A DNA stretch of 64,000 nt from Cydia pomonella (taxonomy: Eukaryota; Arthropoda; Insecta; Lepidoptera; Tortricidae), in contig NC_084717.1 of assembly GCF_033807575.1 (NCBI RefSeq), positions 13,455,692 to 13,519,691 of the forward strand, read 5' to 3'. Shown piece by piece: positions 55,191 to 64,000 of the stretch (position 1 is the first letter of the stretch; each line of letters opens with the position of its first letter). The position numbers and the translations under genes are program-made. The notes beneath the pieces were generated by a model. The model was not told the DNA's origin. It searched no databases and saw only the letters and a list, made by a program, of their open reading frames with translations.

Positions 55191-55520
55191 CCCCAAATCA
55201 TCCAAATCTTCGGATCCACTGCTCTCATCAGCATTGAATTGGAGTTCCATTTCCTGTACGGAGCTATCTTCTACAACGCCACCAACATCAACGTGCATGT
55301 TTTCCGACTCTGCAGTACTAGTTTTTTTTTCGGTTACATTTGTTATTTCTACGGAACCACTTGAAAAATAGGCACTTGTCACTTCACTTCGGTTTACCGA
55401 AATTCCTTGCGTAAGAGTAGTTTTTAAATTGGTGATAATAGATTGCCGCTTCTTTTTCATTTTCCTCTTGTATCCACCGGTCTTTTTCATGTTTTTCCAT
55501 TGAATCCAGTCCATTTTCAT
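55143..55520 (-). CDS. Lys-rich then acidic N-terminus-like ORF of element E
   Basis: The minus-strand frame starts with a basic segment (MKKTGGYKRKMKKKRQSIIT), continues through a polar region (TQGISVNRSEVTSAYFSSGS) and ends in a Ser/Glu/Asp-rich stretch (DESSGSEDLDDLG) before non-specific sequence. This pattern resembles the disordered N-terminus of many insect transposase-type proteins; the rest would be in later exons that are absent here. It may be an exon only. Not recognised as a known family. Confidence 0.4.
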   Translation of the reverse strand: MKMDWIQWKNMKKTGGYKRKMKKKRQSIITNLKTTLTQGISVNRSEVTSAYFSSGSVEITNVTEKKTSTAESENMHVDVGGVVEDSSVQEMELQFNADESSGSEDLDDLGMIVSIVSIHTKLTFL

Positions 55521-56005
55521 ATACTAAATGTTTATATCCAAACAACGTGTCGGATGTCTTTAAATGATGTTTAAGAGCTATAACAGTCATAAAAAGGTAG
55601 CATTTATACTAAATAGTGGTATAATAGCAAAGTTGTATCATTTACTCGACTACGTTTAATTCTGCTCCAATAAAGGCATATAAAATGTCATTACTCGACC
55701 AAATAGTCACATGAGCATCAGGTAGAGGTAAGTTATTCAGCAATATCTAAATCGCTGAATAAGATACTCATATATAACATGTTCTATAATTCCCGTTTAT
55801 ATGACAGCATGTAACATATATAGCTATTGTGCTGTATAAGTTACATGATGTCATATAATAGCAAACTACATTGCTTTTACTCGACTGCACTTGACATGTC
55901 GTAAGTCTGATATATAAGTCACTGTTACTCGACTAAATAGTCATATAAGCCACGTAAAAAAGTGACTTATTCAGCATTTCTTATATGACTTATTAGTCAT
56001 ATAAT

Positions 56006-56033
56006 CAAGTCGAGTAAACGTTTACTCGACTTG
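56006..56033. repeat. Perfect 28-bp palindrome
   Basis: CAAGTCGAGTAAAC and its exact complement are joined with no spacer, inside the right subterminal region of element E. It consists of two head-to-head copies of the TACTCGACTTG motif that recurs nearby. Confidence 0.85.
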
Positions 56034-56264
56034 CTTACATGACTGATATGCTGAGTAACTAAAAAGCTGCATAAGCTGGCTTTATACGACATGTGCTGTA
56101 TAATTCACGTCTACATGACTTTTATATGATTTATTAGCTGAATAAGCTCAATCTTATATGACTACTTTGCTAGTTGGGATAACATTGCTTCCTTGGCGCT
56201 AGCTAGCCGTGCGCTCGCATTACCAGTGCAAGCGAGGTCTTCGAATACGTATCTTTGTTTCGGA

Positions 56265-56523
56265 TCGCAGTGTCACAAGTTAAGCTGGTTTGAGAGCGTT
56301 TAGTCGCCTACCTTAGACGCACCAATAGAGATCAGACAGCTATTCTGTTAGAATTCTGTATTAGTTCATAATGAATCTTATTCCGTGCTCAATAGAGTAA
56401 TAATTCAATAAACGCTACCTATGCGGCTTGACCATTTTTTCATAGTGGCACGCGCCTTTGCGGTTTTTAAACAATAGATAAGACGATAATCCGTAGAAGC
56501 TCACGGAGAAAAATAGAACTATA
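56265..56523. repeat. Truncated TA-MITE within a LINE
   Basis: It is homologous (inverted) to 14174-14460: CACAAGTTAAGCTGGTTTGA, GTAATAATTCAATAAACGCT and the terminus GGAGAAAAATAGAACTA followed by TA. The other terminus is missing. Its intact end interrupts the I-group LINE endonuclease frame at 56524. Confidence 0.7.
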
Positions 56524-58340
56524 TTAGGTTTTTTATAATACAATGATACAAAACAAATGCTATTTACAACCACTGCAATAACAGATAGTTCATCACTATG
56601 TACAGGTAGTGTAATATAATCATAAATTAATGAGTTTTTGACAAGTATGGCCACACCACCATACCCATCAGGCCTGTCCTCTCTTAGACAGACATATCCT
56701 GGTATTTTAAACAATGAATCCCTTCTCAACCATGTCTCTTGAAGACAAAGTAGAAAGGGATCATTTATTAATAACATGTATTAAATCTTGTTTCCTATTG
56801 ATTAGACTGCGAACGTTCCACTGAACCACTAGAGCTCTCTGATCCATTATTATTGTTTCTGAGTTGGTATAAAGCATTAATAACTGCTGCAACGTTGGAC
56901 GGTGATACTGTGTTAGATTGGGACATTAAATTCATAAGAGCTTTTACTATATCATCAATACTAGGCTTCTCTTCTTTGTTACTATTAAACACAGGTTTTT
57001 CCCTATGGATAACTGGTTGTCTTATTATTTCTGAATGTGCATTTCTATCATACCCTTTGCCTAACTTTACAGGAGCTCTGGGTTTAAGAAAAACAGTTTT
57101 TTCAAAAGATTGGTTATTCAACATTGGTATTATATCCTGGTAACTCTGTAAATCATGTTGTGTTTGTGAGGAAGATGACAATGGTGTTGCAAGCAAGGCC
57201 CCAGCATATGACACCTTAGACACAGGTGGGTGAATTTTGGAAGCTTCCATGTAAGAGATGCAACTTTTGCTCATAGTTTCTTTAATAGCTCTTTGTCTGT
57301 TAAATTCTAAACATTTTTTACTAGTGGCTTGATGTGAACCTTTACACAAGCAACACTGATAGTCATCCTCCTCTACATGACAAGATTCACCAGAGTGACC
57401 TTGTCCACACTTGAAGCACCTTGGATTTGAGCGGCACTGATTTTTAACATGTCCAAACCGACAACAAGGAAGCACTGAACCGTAGGATATATATACATCT
57501 ACTGGCAAGGCCATGTAGCACATGTACACCCGGGTAGGTAATACTTGCCCATCAAAAGTAAGTATAACGGTACCTGTATTCGCAAATTGAGTAATGTTAT
57601 TGACAATTTTCCTTTTTATTCTTCTTATTTTAATAATTGGCCCACAGCCAATTGGCAGGTTAATAGAAGTCTGTACTTCATCATCAGTCAAGTGGTACAC
57701 CTCCCATGCGTGTGACATTAAATGTTGGGATGAAAGCATTGTATTTGTTTTTTCCTAAGTTTTCATTGCATAGAAAATTGTTAGCATCAGTGAATGTAGC
57801 AAATGCAATGCTGACACGATTTCTCCCTATTCATTTAAGACTGCCGTTCACAACGCCTTGGATGTTATTTTGTCGCATAAAGCGACCAAAAGTTATTGGA
57901 TGTAAAGTTGTGCCATCAGTGTAGGCTTCTTTTTGAACATGTACAACGTAAGGTGCAACATCTGACTGTTGGTAGCGGTCACGACCAATGGGCACATGAG
58001 TAGGTATGGAGTTATTAAGTGTATTTGTATTTTCGAATTCGAATTTACAATGGGATTCAGCTTTTCAGTTTGTTGTGGATGGCTGGCATTATCTTTCAAT
58101 TTTGATTGGTTTACACAAACACAATCTGTATCTTTTATCTTGTTTGAACCAGATTTGCGCTTTCTTTTATTACAATTGGTACACATTCGTGAAAGTATTT
58201 TCCTCTTTAAAGTTACGTCCGTAGTATTTGATACAGTATCCATCGATGACTCTATCGCAGAAATTAAAAAATCCATTGGTGTTTTTGACCCTGAGGGAAT
58301 CGTTCCCCCAGGGTCAGGGGGCTGGCCATCCCCCATAAGA
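56524..58340 (-). pseudogene. I-group LINE, 5' half: ORF1 (gag) and start of ORF2
   Basis: Read right to left: ORF1 from MGDGQPPDPGGTIPSG (58336), with a frame break and a stop between about 57895 and 57740. It continues to three zinc knuckles (CRFGHVKNQC, CFKCGQGHSGESC, CCLCKGSHQATSKKC) and ends in a Ser-rich tail at 56795. ORF2 overlaps that end and begins the AP endonuclease (LVVQWNVRSLINRKQDLIHV, LCLQETWLR, DRPDGYGGVAILVK), then is cut by the MITE at 56523. Gag of this layout is an RNA-binding protein of I-type LINEs. Several frameshifts; inactive. Confidence 0.8.
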
Positions 58341-58520
58341 AATTACATATAATTATCACTTACCGATTACTATATACACCTAACTACTAAAAATAATTAA
58401 AAAGTGAATCTAAATCTACAAATATATACACTAAATACAGACTCCAATCCTGTAAAATACAATTTCAAAAACTAGTTACGAAAAACCGCGTCCACCGCGC
58501 CTGAAGTTTCCCGCCCTTTT

Positions 58521-58882
58521 TCGAAAATTGGTTTGAACGAGATCTAGTAAGTAGTTTTTTTTTAATACGTCATAATTAAAAAAAAATTTTTTTTCATCAA
58601 ACCCATACGTGTGGGATGAAAATGATATTTAGGTTTCTAATATATTTTTTTTCTAAACTGAATAGTTTGCGCGAGACACTTCCAAAGTGGTAAAATGTGT
58701 CCCCCCCCCCCTGTAACTTCTAAAATAACAGAATGAAAAATCTAAAAAATATATATGATACACATTACCATGCAAACTTCCACCGAAAATTGGTTTGAAC
58801 GAGATCTAGTTAGTAGTTTTTTTTAATACATTATAAATGGTACGGAACCCTTCATGGGCGAATCCGACTCGCACTTGGCCGC
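58521..58882 (-). repeat. GGCCAAGT-family repeat, about 1.2 units
   Basis: Minus orientation of the internal unit (GAACGAGATCTAGTAAGTAG occurs twice, near 58533 and 58797), with C run 58702-58711, then the terminus with GGTACGGAACCC, a mutated palindrome and GCACTTGGCCGC. It is flanked by a T run. Confidence 0.8.
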
Positions 58883-59666
58883 TTTTTTTTACTTACCGCC
58901 TTATGTTACTAACGGAAATGGCTTGCTAAACTATAACCGGTTAAACAAGTATATCAGTAGAAAAAGGCGCAAATTTCACATTTTCTATGGGACGACCACC
59001 CTTCGCGTTTACAATTTTTTATTTTACCGCTTTTTTCAACTAAAAAAAATGGCTTAAAAGACTATATATTTTCGTGCAATAAAATATTAAACCAAAGAGC
59101 ATATAATCACTACGTTTTAAGAGACGGGACTTCCATACTACCGAGTGGAATCCGTTTGTTTCGCAAATCCTTACCAAAATGTACGACAAAGAACTGTCAA
59201 AGAACCATAGTACCAACATAAGCAATTTAAATAGTGTAGTACGCTACACGCTTGCGTTTCTTATCGATATCGATAAAATGGGAAGGGTTGAAATATACAC
59301 TCTTGTCTACAAATTTTGTACTCGAAATCAAGTTAGGATCGAGTCCACATTTAAGTTGTATGTTATATAGTAGATAGTTCTATGAGTGGACTAATACGTG
59401 GTCGAGCTTAATGTGGACCTGATTTTTTTTTAGAACACCTTGTTGTTCTTCACCACTAGGAAGGATCAAAGTAGTACTTTTCTTTCCTACTAGGAGGGAT
59501 CACTTTTTTTTCCTTTTTTTGCATACTTCTTAGGTTAAATTATTTAATTTAATTACCATTAATTAAATTTATTTATTTTTTATTTGTACCATAATAATTT
59601 CCCCATAGGTGATGTAAAAAGCAGTACGTAAATTTATCACGTGGCAGCAAAAATATTTCCACCTTA

Positions 59667-59787
59667 GGGTGGTATTCCACCTATCCAATTTCTTGGTCCA
59701 ATGTCATTGCGGCTCACTCTGTTATTAAGCAAAATGTGAGACGCAATACACATTGGAGAAAGAAATTGCATAGGTGGAATACCACCC
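59667..59787. repeat. Tourist-like MITE with TTA duplication
   Basis: The ends GGGTGGTATTCCACCTATCC and the complement GGGTGGTATTCCACCTATGC pair over about 38 bp. TTA lies on both sides (59664-59666 and 59788-59790), as in PIF/Harbinger MITEs. Copy C of the host element lacks it. Confidence 0.85.
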
Positions 59788-60197
59788 TTAGGCGTTAACA
59801 CTTGAATCCCTCACTACGCTAGGATTCTATTTTAGAATACCTCGTTACACTCAGAATGTAATTATAAAATCCTTCACTATTTTTTTCTTATTTTTTTTTA
59901 TTAAAAGCACTATTTTCAAAATGATCTGCAGATACATGTTTCAATAAATGTAACTTTTCTATGGGAAGATGTATCAGGTCTTCGTTCCCAACAAATTTGA
60001 CCAACTGCCTGCATCTGAAAACATACAGCCTTGGTTATGTACAGTTTATATTCCAAGTGTTTGCTAATGAGATGATCAACTATTATTTAGCGGTAATATG
60101 CATATATAAATCATGTTTTTTTTGGCATCCAACTATCAACAACCCTTTATCAATGCTCTTACTTTTTATGTATTTAAGTATATGTCTGTTAATCATG

Positions 60198-60440
60198 AGA
60201 ACCGGTCTGGCCTACTAGGCAGTAACCCTGCCTATGAAGCCGATGGTCCCAAGTTCAAATCCTGGTACGGACATTTATTTATGTGATGACCATGCGTATT
60301 TGTTCCTGACTCATGTGCGTTTTCTATGTATTTATATGTATATATCGTTGTCTAAGTACCCACAACACATGTCTTATTGAGCTTCCTATGGGATTAAGTC
60401 AATTTGTGTAATAATGTCGAATAATATTTTTTATTGATCA
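60198..60440 (+). repeat. tRNA-derived SINE inside element D
   Basis: The same SINE, at the same position in the host element, as 19015-19345, without the inverted duplication. Head GAGAACCGGTCTGGCCTACT, B box AGTTCAAATCC. Confidence 0.75.
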
Positions 60441-60785
60441 CAAAAAGAGAGATTAATTTACTTACATTTCAGATTAATATATTAAATAATTACTAGATTA
60501 AAAAAAAAATATGTTAAATAATGACCATTAATGCATAGATGATAGATAATTTTCCACTGAAAATCTTCGACGAATTAATTTTGTGTCATATTGCATGCAA
60601 GTTCTCAGGAAATTTCACATATTTTATTTAATTACTTACACTGATATACAAATAAACATACAATTATCGATAGTTTTAGTACATCCCTAGTTCACAACTA
60701 AAAATAATAGAAAATATCAAATTTTCGATGTGTTTAAAGCCTGCTGCACCAAAATAAGGTCAAAAGTATCTAAAGCAATACGTAC

Positions 60786-60895
60786 CGGTCTTTATCCAAG
60801 GGAAATTTCGCCATAAAATCCCTTTTTTCGTGATTTTCTCGAGTGGCTCGCTTGCCACATATTTCACACTTAGTAAACCTTTTTCTCGGTGGCAT
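60786..60895 (-). pseudogene. THAP-like first exon of element D
   Basis: From ATG at 60895, 36 codons plus 2 nt to a GTACGT donor. It encodes KCEICGKRATRENHEK and FMAKFPLDKDR. Frame, length and donor position equal those of copy C, although the nucleotide sequences differ. Conservation of frame in both copies suggests descent from a functional exon. Confidence 0.5.
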
Positions 60896-61156
60896 TGTAA
60901 CAAACTCGTTCTTTACTCTGATTACGGTTCACTATTTTCGATATTTTCACTAAATAATAAAGAAATTGCACGAAATACCCGAACAAAACATTGAAGCCTT
61001 CATAACAAACAAAACAATTAGGCTGACAGTTGACTTGATGTAAACTTGACAGAATAAATAGCACTGACGTTTTATTTTTCTTCGTTGGCAAAGATTTGCG
61101 AAACAAGTTCCATACAAAACTTATTTTGTTCCTAGTTGCGTCAGCCTGTATTAAAC

Positions 61157-61470
61157 TCTCACATAATCTATGGTTTTACGTGTTTCCGAACGAAGCGCGT
61201 TGATGCTAACCAATCACAGCACGGATCAAACGGTTTCATTTTGTAACGATTGTATTTCAAATAACCACAAGCAAACGTTCGTCATTTCACTAATTTCATT
61301 CGTCCTTTGGTAAATCAGTGTTTCAATGTTATGTGCGTTTTAATATAATACGACAATAATTTTGGTAAAATAAATCTATATACATTGTTATTTCTTGTAA
61401 TCTATAAAATTTGTGCTGTGGTGTATACGTAAAGACGGATGATAGTTTATTATTAATATAAGGCTGCACG
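61157..61470 (+). promoter_or_regulatory. feo 5' flank and 5' UTR
   Basis: A TATA-less region between the transposon and the first feo codon. CCAAT at 61210-61214 and an arthropod initiator-like TCAGTG at 61315-61320 are the only recognisable sites. A start there would give a 5' UTR of about 150 nt. Inferred, not shown. Confidence 0.4.
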
Positions 61471-63929
61471 ATGATTGCATTAACGGACGACGTATATAAA
61501 TTATTGTAAGTATTTTACCGCATAATACATAAAATAACACGTTACGTTAATTAAATACCATGGCTTGTTGGTATGATTTGTTACAGTGCACCTAATGTTA
61601 CTTGGGCAGTTGCTTTTGGTAAATCGTGCCTAAACTTAACACTAGTTTTTAAACTTTCATATATGCAGTGATGGCGTCACAGAGGAAGTATCCCGAAACG
61701 TCCGTCACCTAATGCAGGAGCTATGGCTGAACTGGTCCCACGTCGGCGTAGAATACGACGTGAAGGTCAACAACATATACAAACTGGTGCAGATTGAGAA
61801 AGATCTCCACAGTGATGTGTTGGATGAGACTAAACAGAAACTTAAGACCATGCAACAGCAAGTTGAAGGTAAATAATTGTTCTAGTAGTCCTATTTTTTT
61901 GAACCTTGGGTGGCTTTAAATATTTAAAAGCTTGTAAGTTATAAGCGGACACTGATAATCTTATATCTACTTAGCTTGTATTACAAGTTATAAGCTTTTA
62001 GGAAGCTTTCTTCGTTGAGTTTCTATTTTGATCAGTATGACTAAAGTTTTTAATCTTATAATTGTCAATACTGTTGGTATAATAGAATATAACATTATTT
62101 ATGGTTATAGAATTAAAAGAAGAGACCAAGAAGTTGAGTCAATACCTGTCTGTAGACATCAGTATTATAGAGCACAAAGAGGACATGATGCTGTTTGAGT
62201 ATAAGAAAGAGCTAGAAGATCAGATAATGGGGTAAGTAAACATGAAAGTTTGATGTAGGAATATTTGTTTAACTAGAGATATTTTCTTCTCTTCTTCAGT
62301 TGGTCTCTCAATACTGAGGGTTGTGACATCATGTCCTTCTGTTGAAGACCAGGTTGTCAACTATATCCGAGGACCAAAGTTGAAACACACATATAACATA
62401 CATACATACATACATATTTCGGACACCTCTCATGTTGCTCCCCAGATAGCCTCGAAAGAGTAATAATGATGGGTAAAGTTGAAGGCACAAGACCTCGGGG
62501 CTGCCCTACTAGATGGTGTGCTATAATTTCTGCACCTATGCAATTAAAACTGCATGAGACATATTTTATAGGGCCTTTTTTATTAGTAAGGTTGGTCTAC
62601 TATTTCTTGTTGATATTATGTTCCATCAACCAGGGGACAATATTAGCACAGTGTATTAGAACTGTTGCACCACATTCTATCAACATACTTAGTAGATGGT
62701 CCTAAGTGGCTATGTAACTACAACAAAAATTCTTGTTTTGTTAATTTTAATACCATAAACCCTAGGTTTTAAGAGTGACCCAGGGGAACATGACCATGCA
62801 GCGAGAGTGACAAGAAAAAATTTATTAATTCAATAGTAAAAATTAACTACTTGCTATACATACAAAGGCAGGGAAAAACTATAATACTTTGAAAACATCT
62901 ATGTGTATACTTAGCTCACCATATTGACTAAAATGATGTCACAGGTATAGAGAACAAATGGAGCAGAGGCGTACTGAAATCAACCGCCTACTAGAATGGC
63001 AGCATGATTTAACTGAAAAACTCGGAGTCACCTTCCATGAGCTGCAAGACATTCCGCTCCCACCTCAAGATGAGTTGGACAAGTTGAGGAACCATCTTGA
63101 AGTGCTGCAGTCAGAGAGAGACAAGCGATCTGAGATATTCCTGAACACACAGATTGAAATTAAGAACATCATGGGTATGATTTTTTACTCTTGCTTTTAC
63201 TGATAAGCTATAGCTGGATTAAAGGTATGTTTAAAATTTGTAACAAAAATTTTTTGTAACGAAATGTTTATTACAGATATGGTGCTTGTCATTGATAGTT
63301 AGGTTTGACTTTTTTCTTAGAAGTCATTAGTTAGAAAACAATTTAGCCTTGTTAGATCCAGGCCTGTTTCTATGCTTTTGTACTAGGAGCTTTCTTTATG
63401 TAAGAGTGCAAAACTCAAATTTAATTTGTACTTGTATACCGGGACTTACGCTATATAACTTATTTTAACAGATATCATTCTAGAATAGAGTTTTTGGAGA
63501 AAAACAAACTCCAACTTTTGACAATAGTCTGGCTCTGGCTAGTCAATAAAAAGACCAAAATTTATTAACAATATAAACCTCATTATAAAATGTGTTTGTG
63601 TGCCAGGGACATAATGATAGTGATAGTAATTAATTATGTTGTCCCTGTCACATGATGTTAATATAACATTTTATAACGGTCAATGTGGGAGCATAAATCA
63701 TGGTCATAGCCAGACTTTTTGGACTTCTGCTTTGCATTCAATTATACCCTTTGAAATATCAAAATGTTTTCCATTTACAGAGAAACTCCAAATCAGACCA
63801 CAGAGCAAGTTCGAGCATGTGGTGGTCAGCTCCCTGTCTGTGGACTTCAAGGTGACAGATCTGAACATGGACCGTCTGGCCAAGCTGCTGCAAGACTTGC
63901 AGGAGAAGTATGACCAGACCAATAACCGG
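61471..63929 (+). CDS. MAP65/Ase1/PRC1 family microtubule bundler (fascetto), 5' exons, continues beyond the window
   Basis: Five exons: 61471-61505, 61669-61868, 62111-62231, 62945-63174 and 63781-63929. All have GT-AG junctions and frames that join exactly, giving 245 residues so far. The protein opens MIALTDDVYKLFDGVTEEVS, then HLMQELWLNWSHVGVEYDVK, a long charged coiled coil, EWQHDLTEKLGVTFHELQDI, LPPQDELDKLRNHLEVLQSE, and in exon 5 SLSVDFKVTDLNMDRLAKLL. This order matches the dimerisation and rod region of PRC1/Ase1/MAP65. Known role of the family: crosslinking antiparallel microtubules at the anaphase midzone for cytokinesis. The spectrin-fold microtubule-binding domain lies beyond the window edge. 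Frames at the ends of exons 4 and 5 that read on into introns (for example 63174-63203) are not used. Confidence 0.85.
62391..62540 (+). pseudogene. LINE C-terminal scrap in feo intron 3
   Basis: After a (CATA)n microsatellite at about 62391-62415, a frame reads FGHLSCCSPDSLERVIMMGK and VEGTRPRGCPTRWC, matching the C-terminal tail of RTE/CR1-like reverse transcriptases. It is intronic and not part of feo. Confidence 0.6.
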
Positions 63930-64000
63930 GTGGGTTGCTGTTTGGGATATTTTTTACAATGTTACAGTAAATGATTACATTAGTCATCATAAGCAAAAAA

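Larger units (their letters stand above)
54127..56180. mobile_element. Element E: DNA transposon with subterminal motif clusters
   Basis: The ends are perfect inverted repeats of ATCCCAACTAGCAAA, followed on both sides within a few bases by GTCATATAA. The flanks show a possible 3-bp duplication AAC (54124-54126 and 56181-56183). Both subterminal regions are crowded with TCATATAA/TTATATGA, TACTCGACT and GCTGAATAA motifs in both orientations, and a perfect 28-bp palindrome lies at 56006-56033. Two convergent candidate frames occupy the middle. I cannot assign a superfamily. Confidence 0.7.
59093..61148 (-). mobile_element. Element D: THAP-exon DNA transposon, copy 2, with perfect TSD
   Basis: It is bounded by CAAAGAGCATATAATCACTA and CTAGTTGCGTCAGCCTG, with a perfect 8-bp duplication TATTAAAC (59085-59092 and 61149-61156). 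It is the same element as 18325-20107, but with about 440 bp of extra sequence at 59430-59895 that includes a MITE. The terminal inverted repeats are minimal (CA.. at each end). An 8-bp TSD with a THAP-like exon suggests the P superfamily. It ends about 170 bp from a likely start site of the feo gene. Confidence 0.85.

Noticed and set aside
55200..55364. C-terminal part of the plus-strand Cys-rich ORF
   Set aside because: This segment overlaps the minus-strand Ser/Asp/Glu-rich frame, whose composition is far more protein-like; I limited the plus-strand call to about 55190.

Overview
This window looks like a piece of a lepidopteran (moth or butterfly) nuclear chromosome. The sequence is AT-rich, and its genes have short exons, GT-AG introns and AATAAA poly(A) signals. 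It is packed with repeat types familiar from Lepidoptera: tRNA-derived SINEs with (GAA)n or TTTATT-rich tails, CR1/RTE/I-type LINE fragments, a Copia element, a maT-type mariner and many MITEs. No bacterial, organellar, CRISPR or rRNA features were seen.

Only three host genes are supported. (1) At 1247-3623 (+) a two-exon gene encodes a secreted Gln-rich protein with a tail rich in Val-Pro-Val motifs. (2) At 6347-6910 (-), probably with a 12-nt first coding exon near 7317-7328, a gene encodes a small secreted His-rich protein. Both have the usual architecture of insect cuticular genes: a TATA box, a tiny first coding exon and an intron inside the signal peptide. (3) At 61471-63929 (+), running off the right edge, are the first five coding exons of a MAP65/Ase1/PRC1 family gene (fascetto, feo), a microtubule bundler of the spindle midzone.

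From about 7.4 to 61.1 kb the window is a transposon-dense intergenic block. Several elements can be delimited to the base. Element A/B is an 8-bp-TSD DNA transposon present twice (13193-17863 and, inverted, 32608-35009). Copy B lies inside the transposase gene of a DD37D mariner (31471-35194), and copy A has collected a LINE fragment, a MITE and a tandem-repeat element. Element C/D (18325-20107 and 59093-61148) carries a THAP-like first exon, and copy D has a perfect 8-bp TSD. A Copia element (43325-47816) has identical LTRs and a TSD but a 7-bp insertion in pol. A non-LTR element (47914-51120) has a 929-codon open frame. Copia and the LINE both sit inside a foldback-like array of about 170-bp repeats (42016-52894). 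Element E (54127-56180) is a less familiar DNA transposon with subterminal motif clusters. Decayed I-type LINE halves lie at 38.3-41.2 and 56.5-58.3 kb.

The three genes show no functional link. The scientific interest is mainly in the nested transposon stratigraphy, in which paired copies give filled and empty sites for several insertions, and in elements A/B, C/D and E, which I could not match to a named family.
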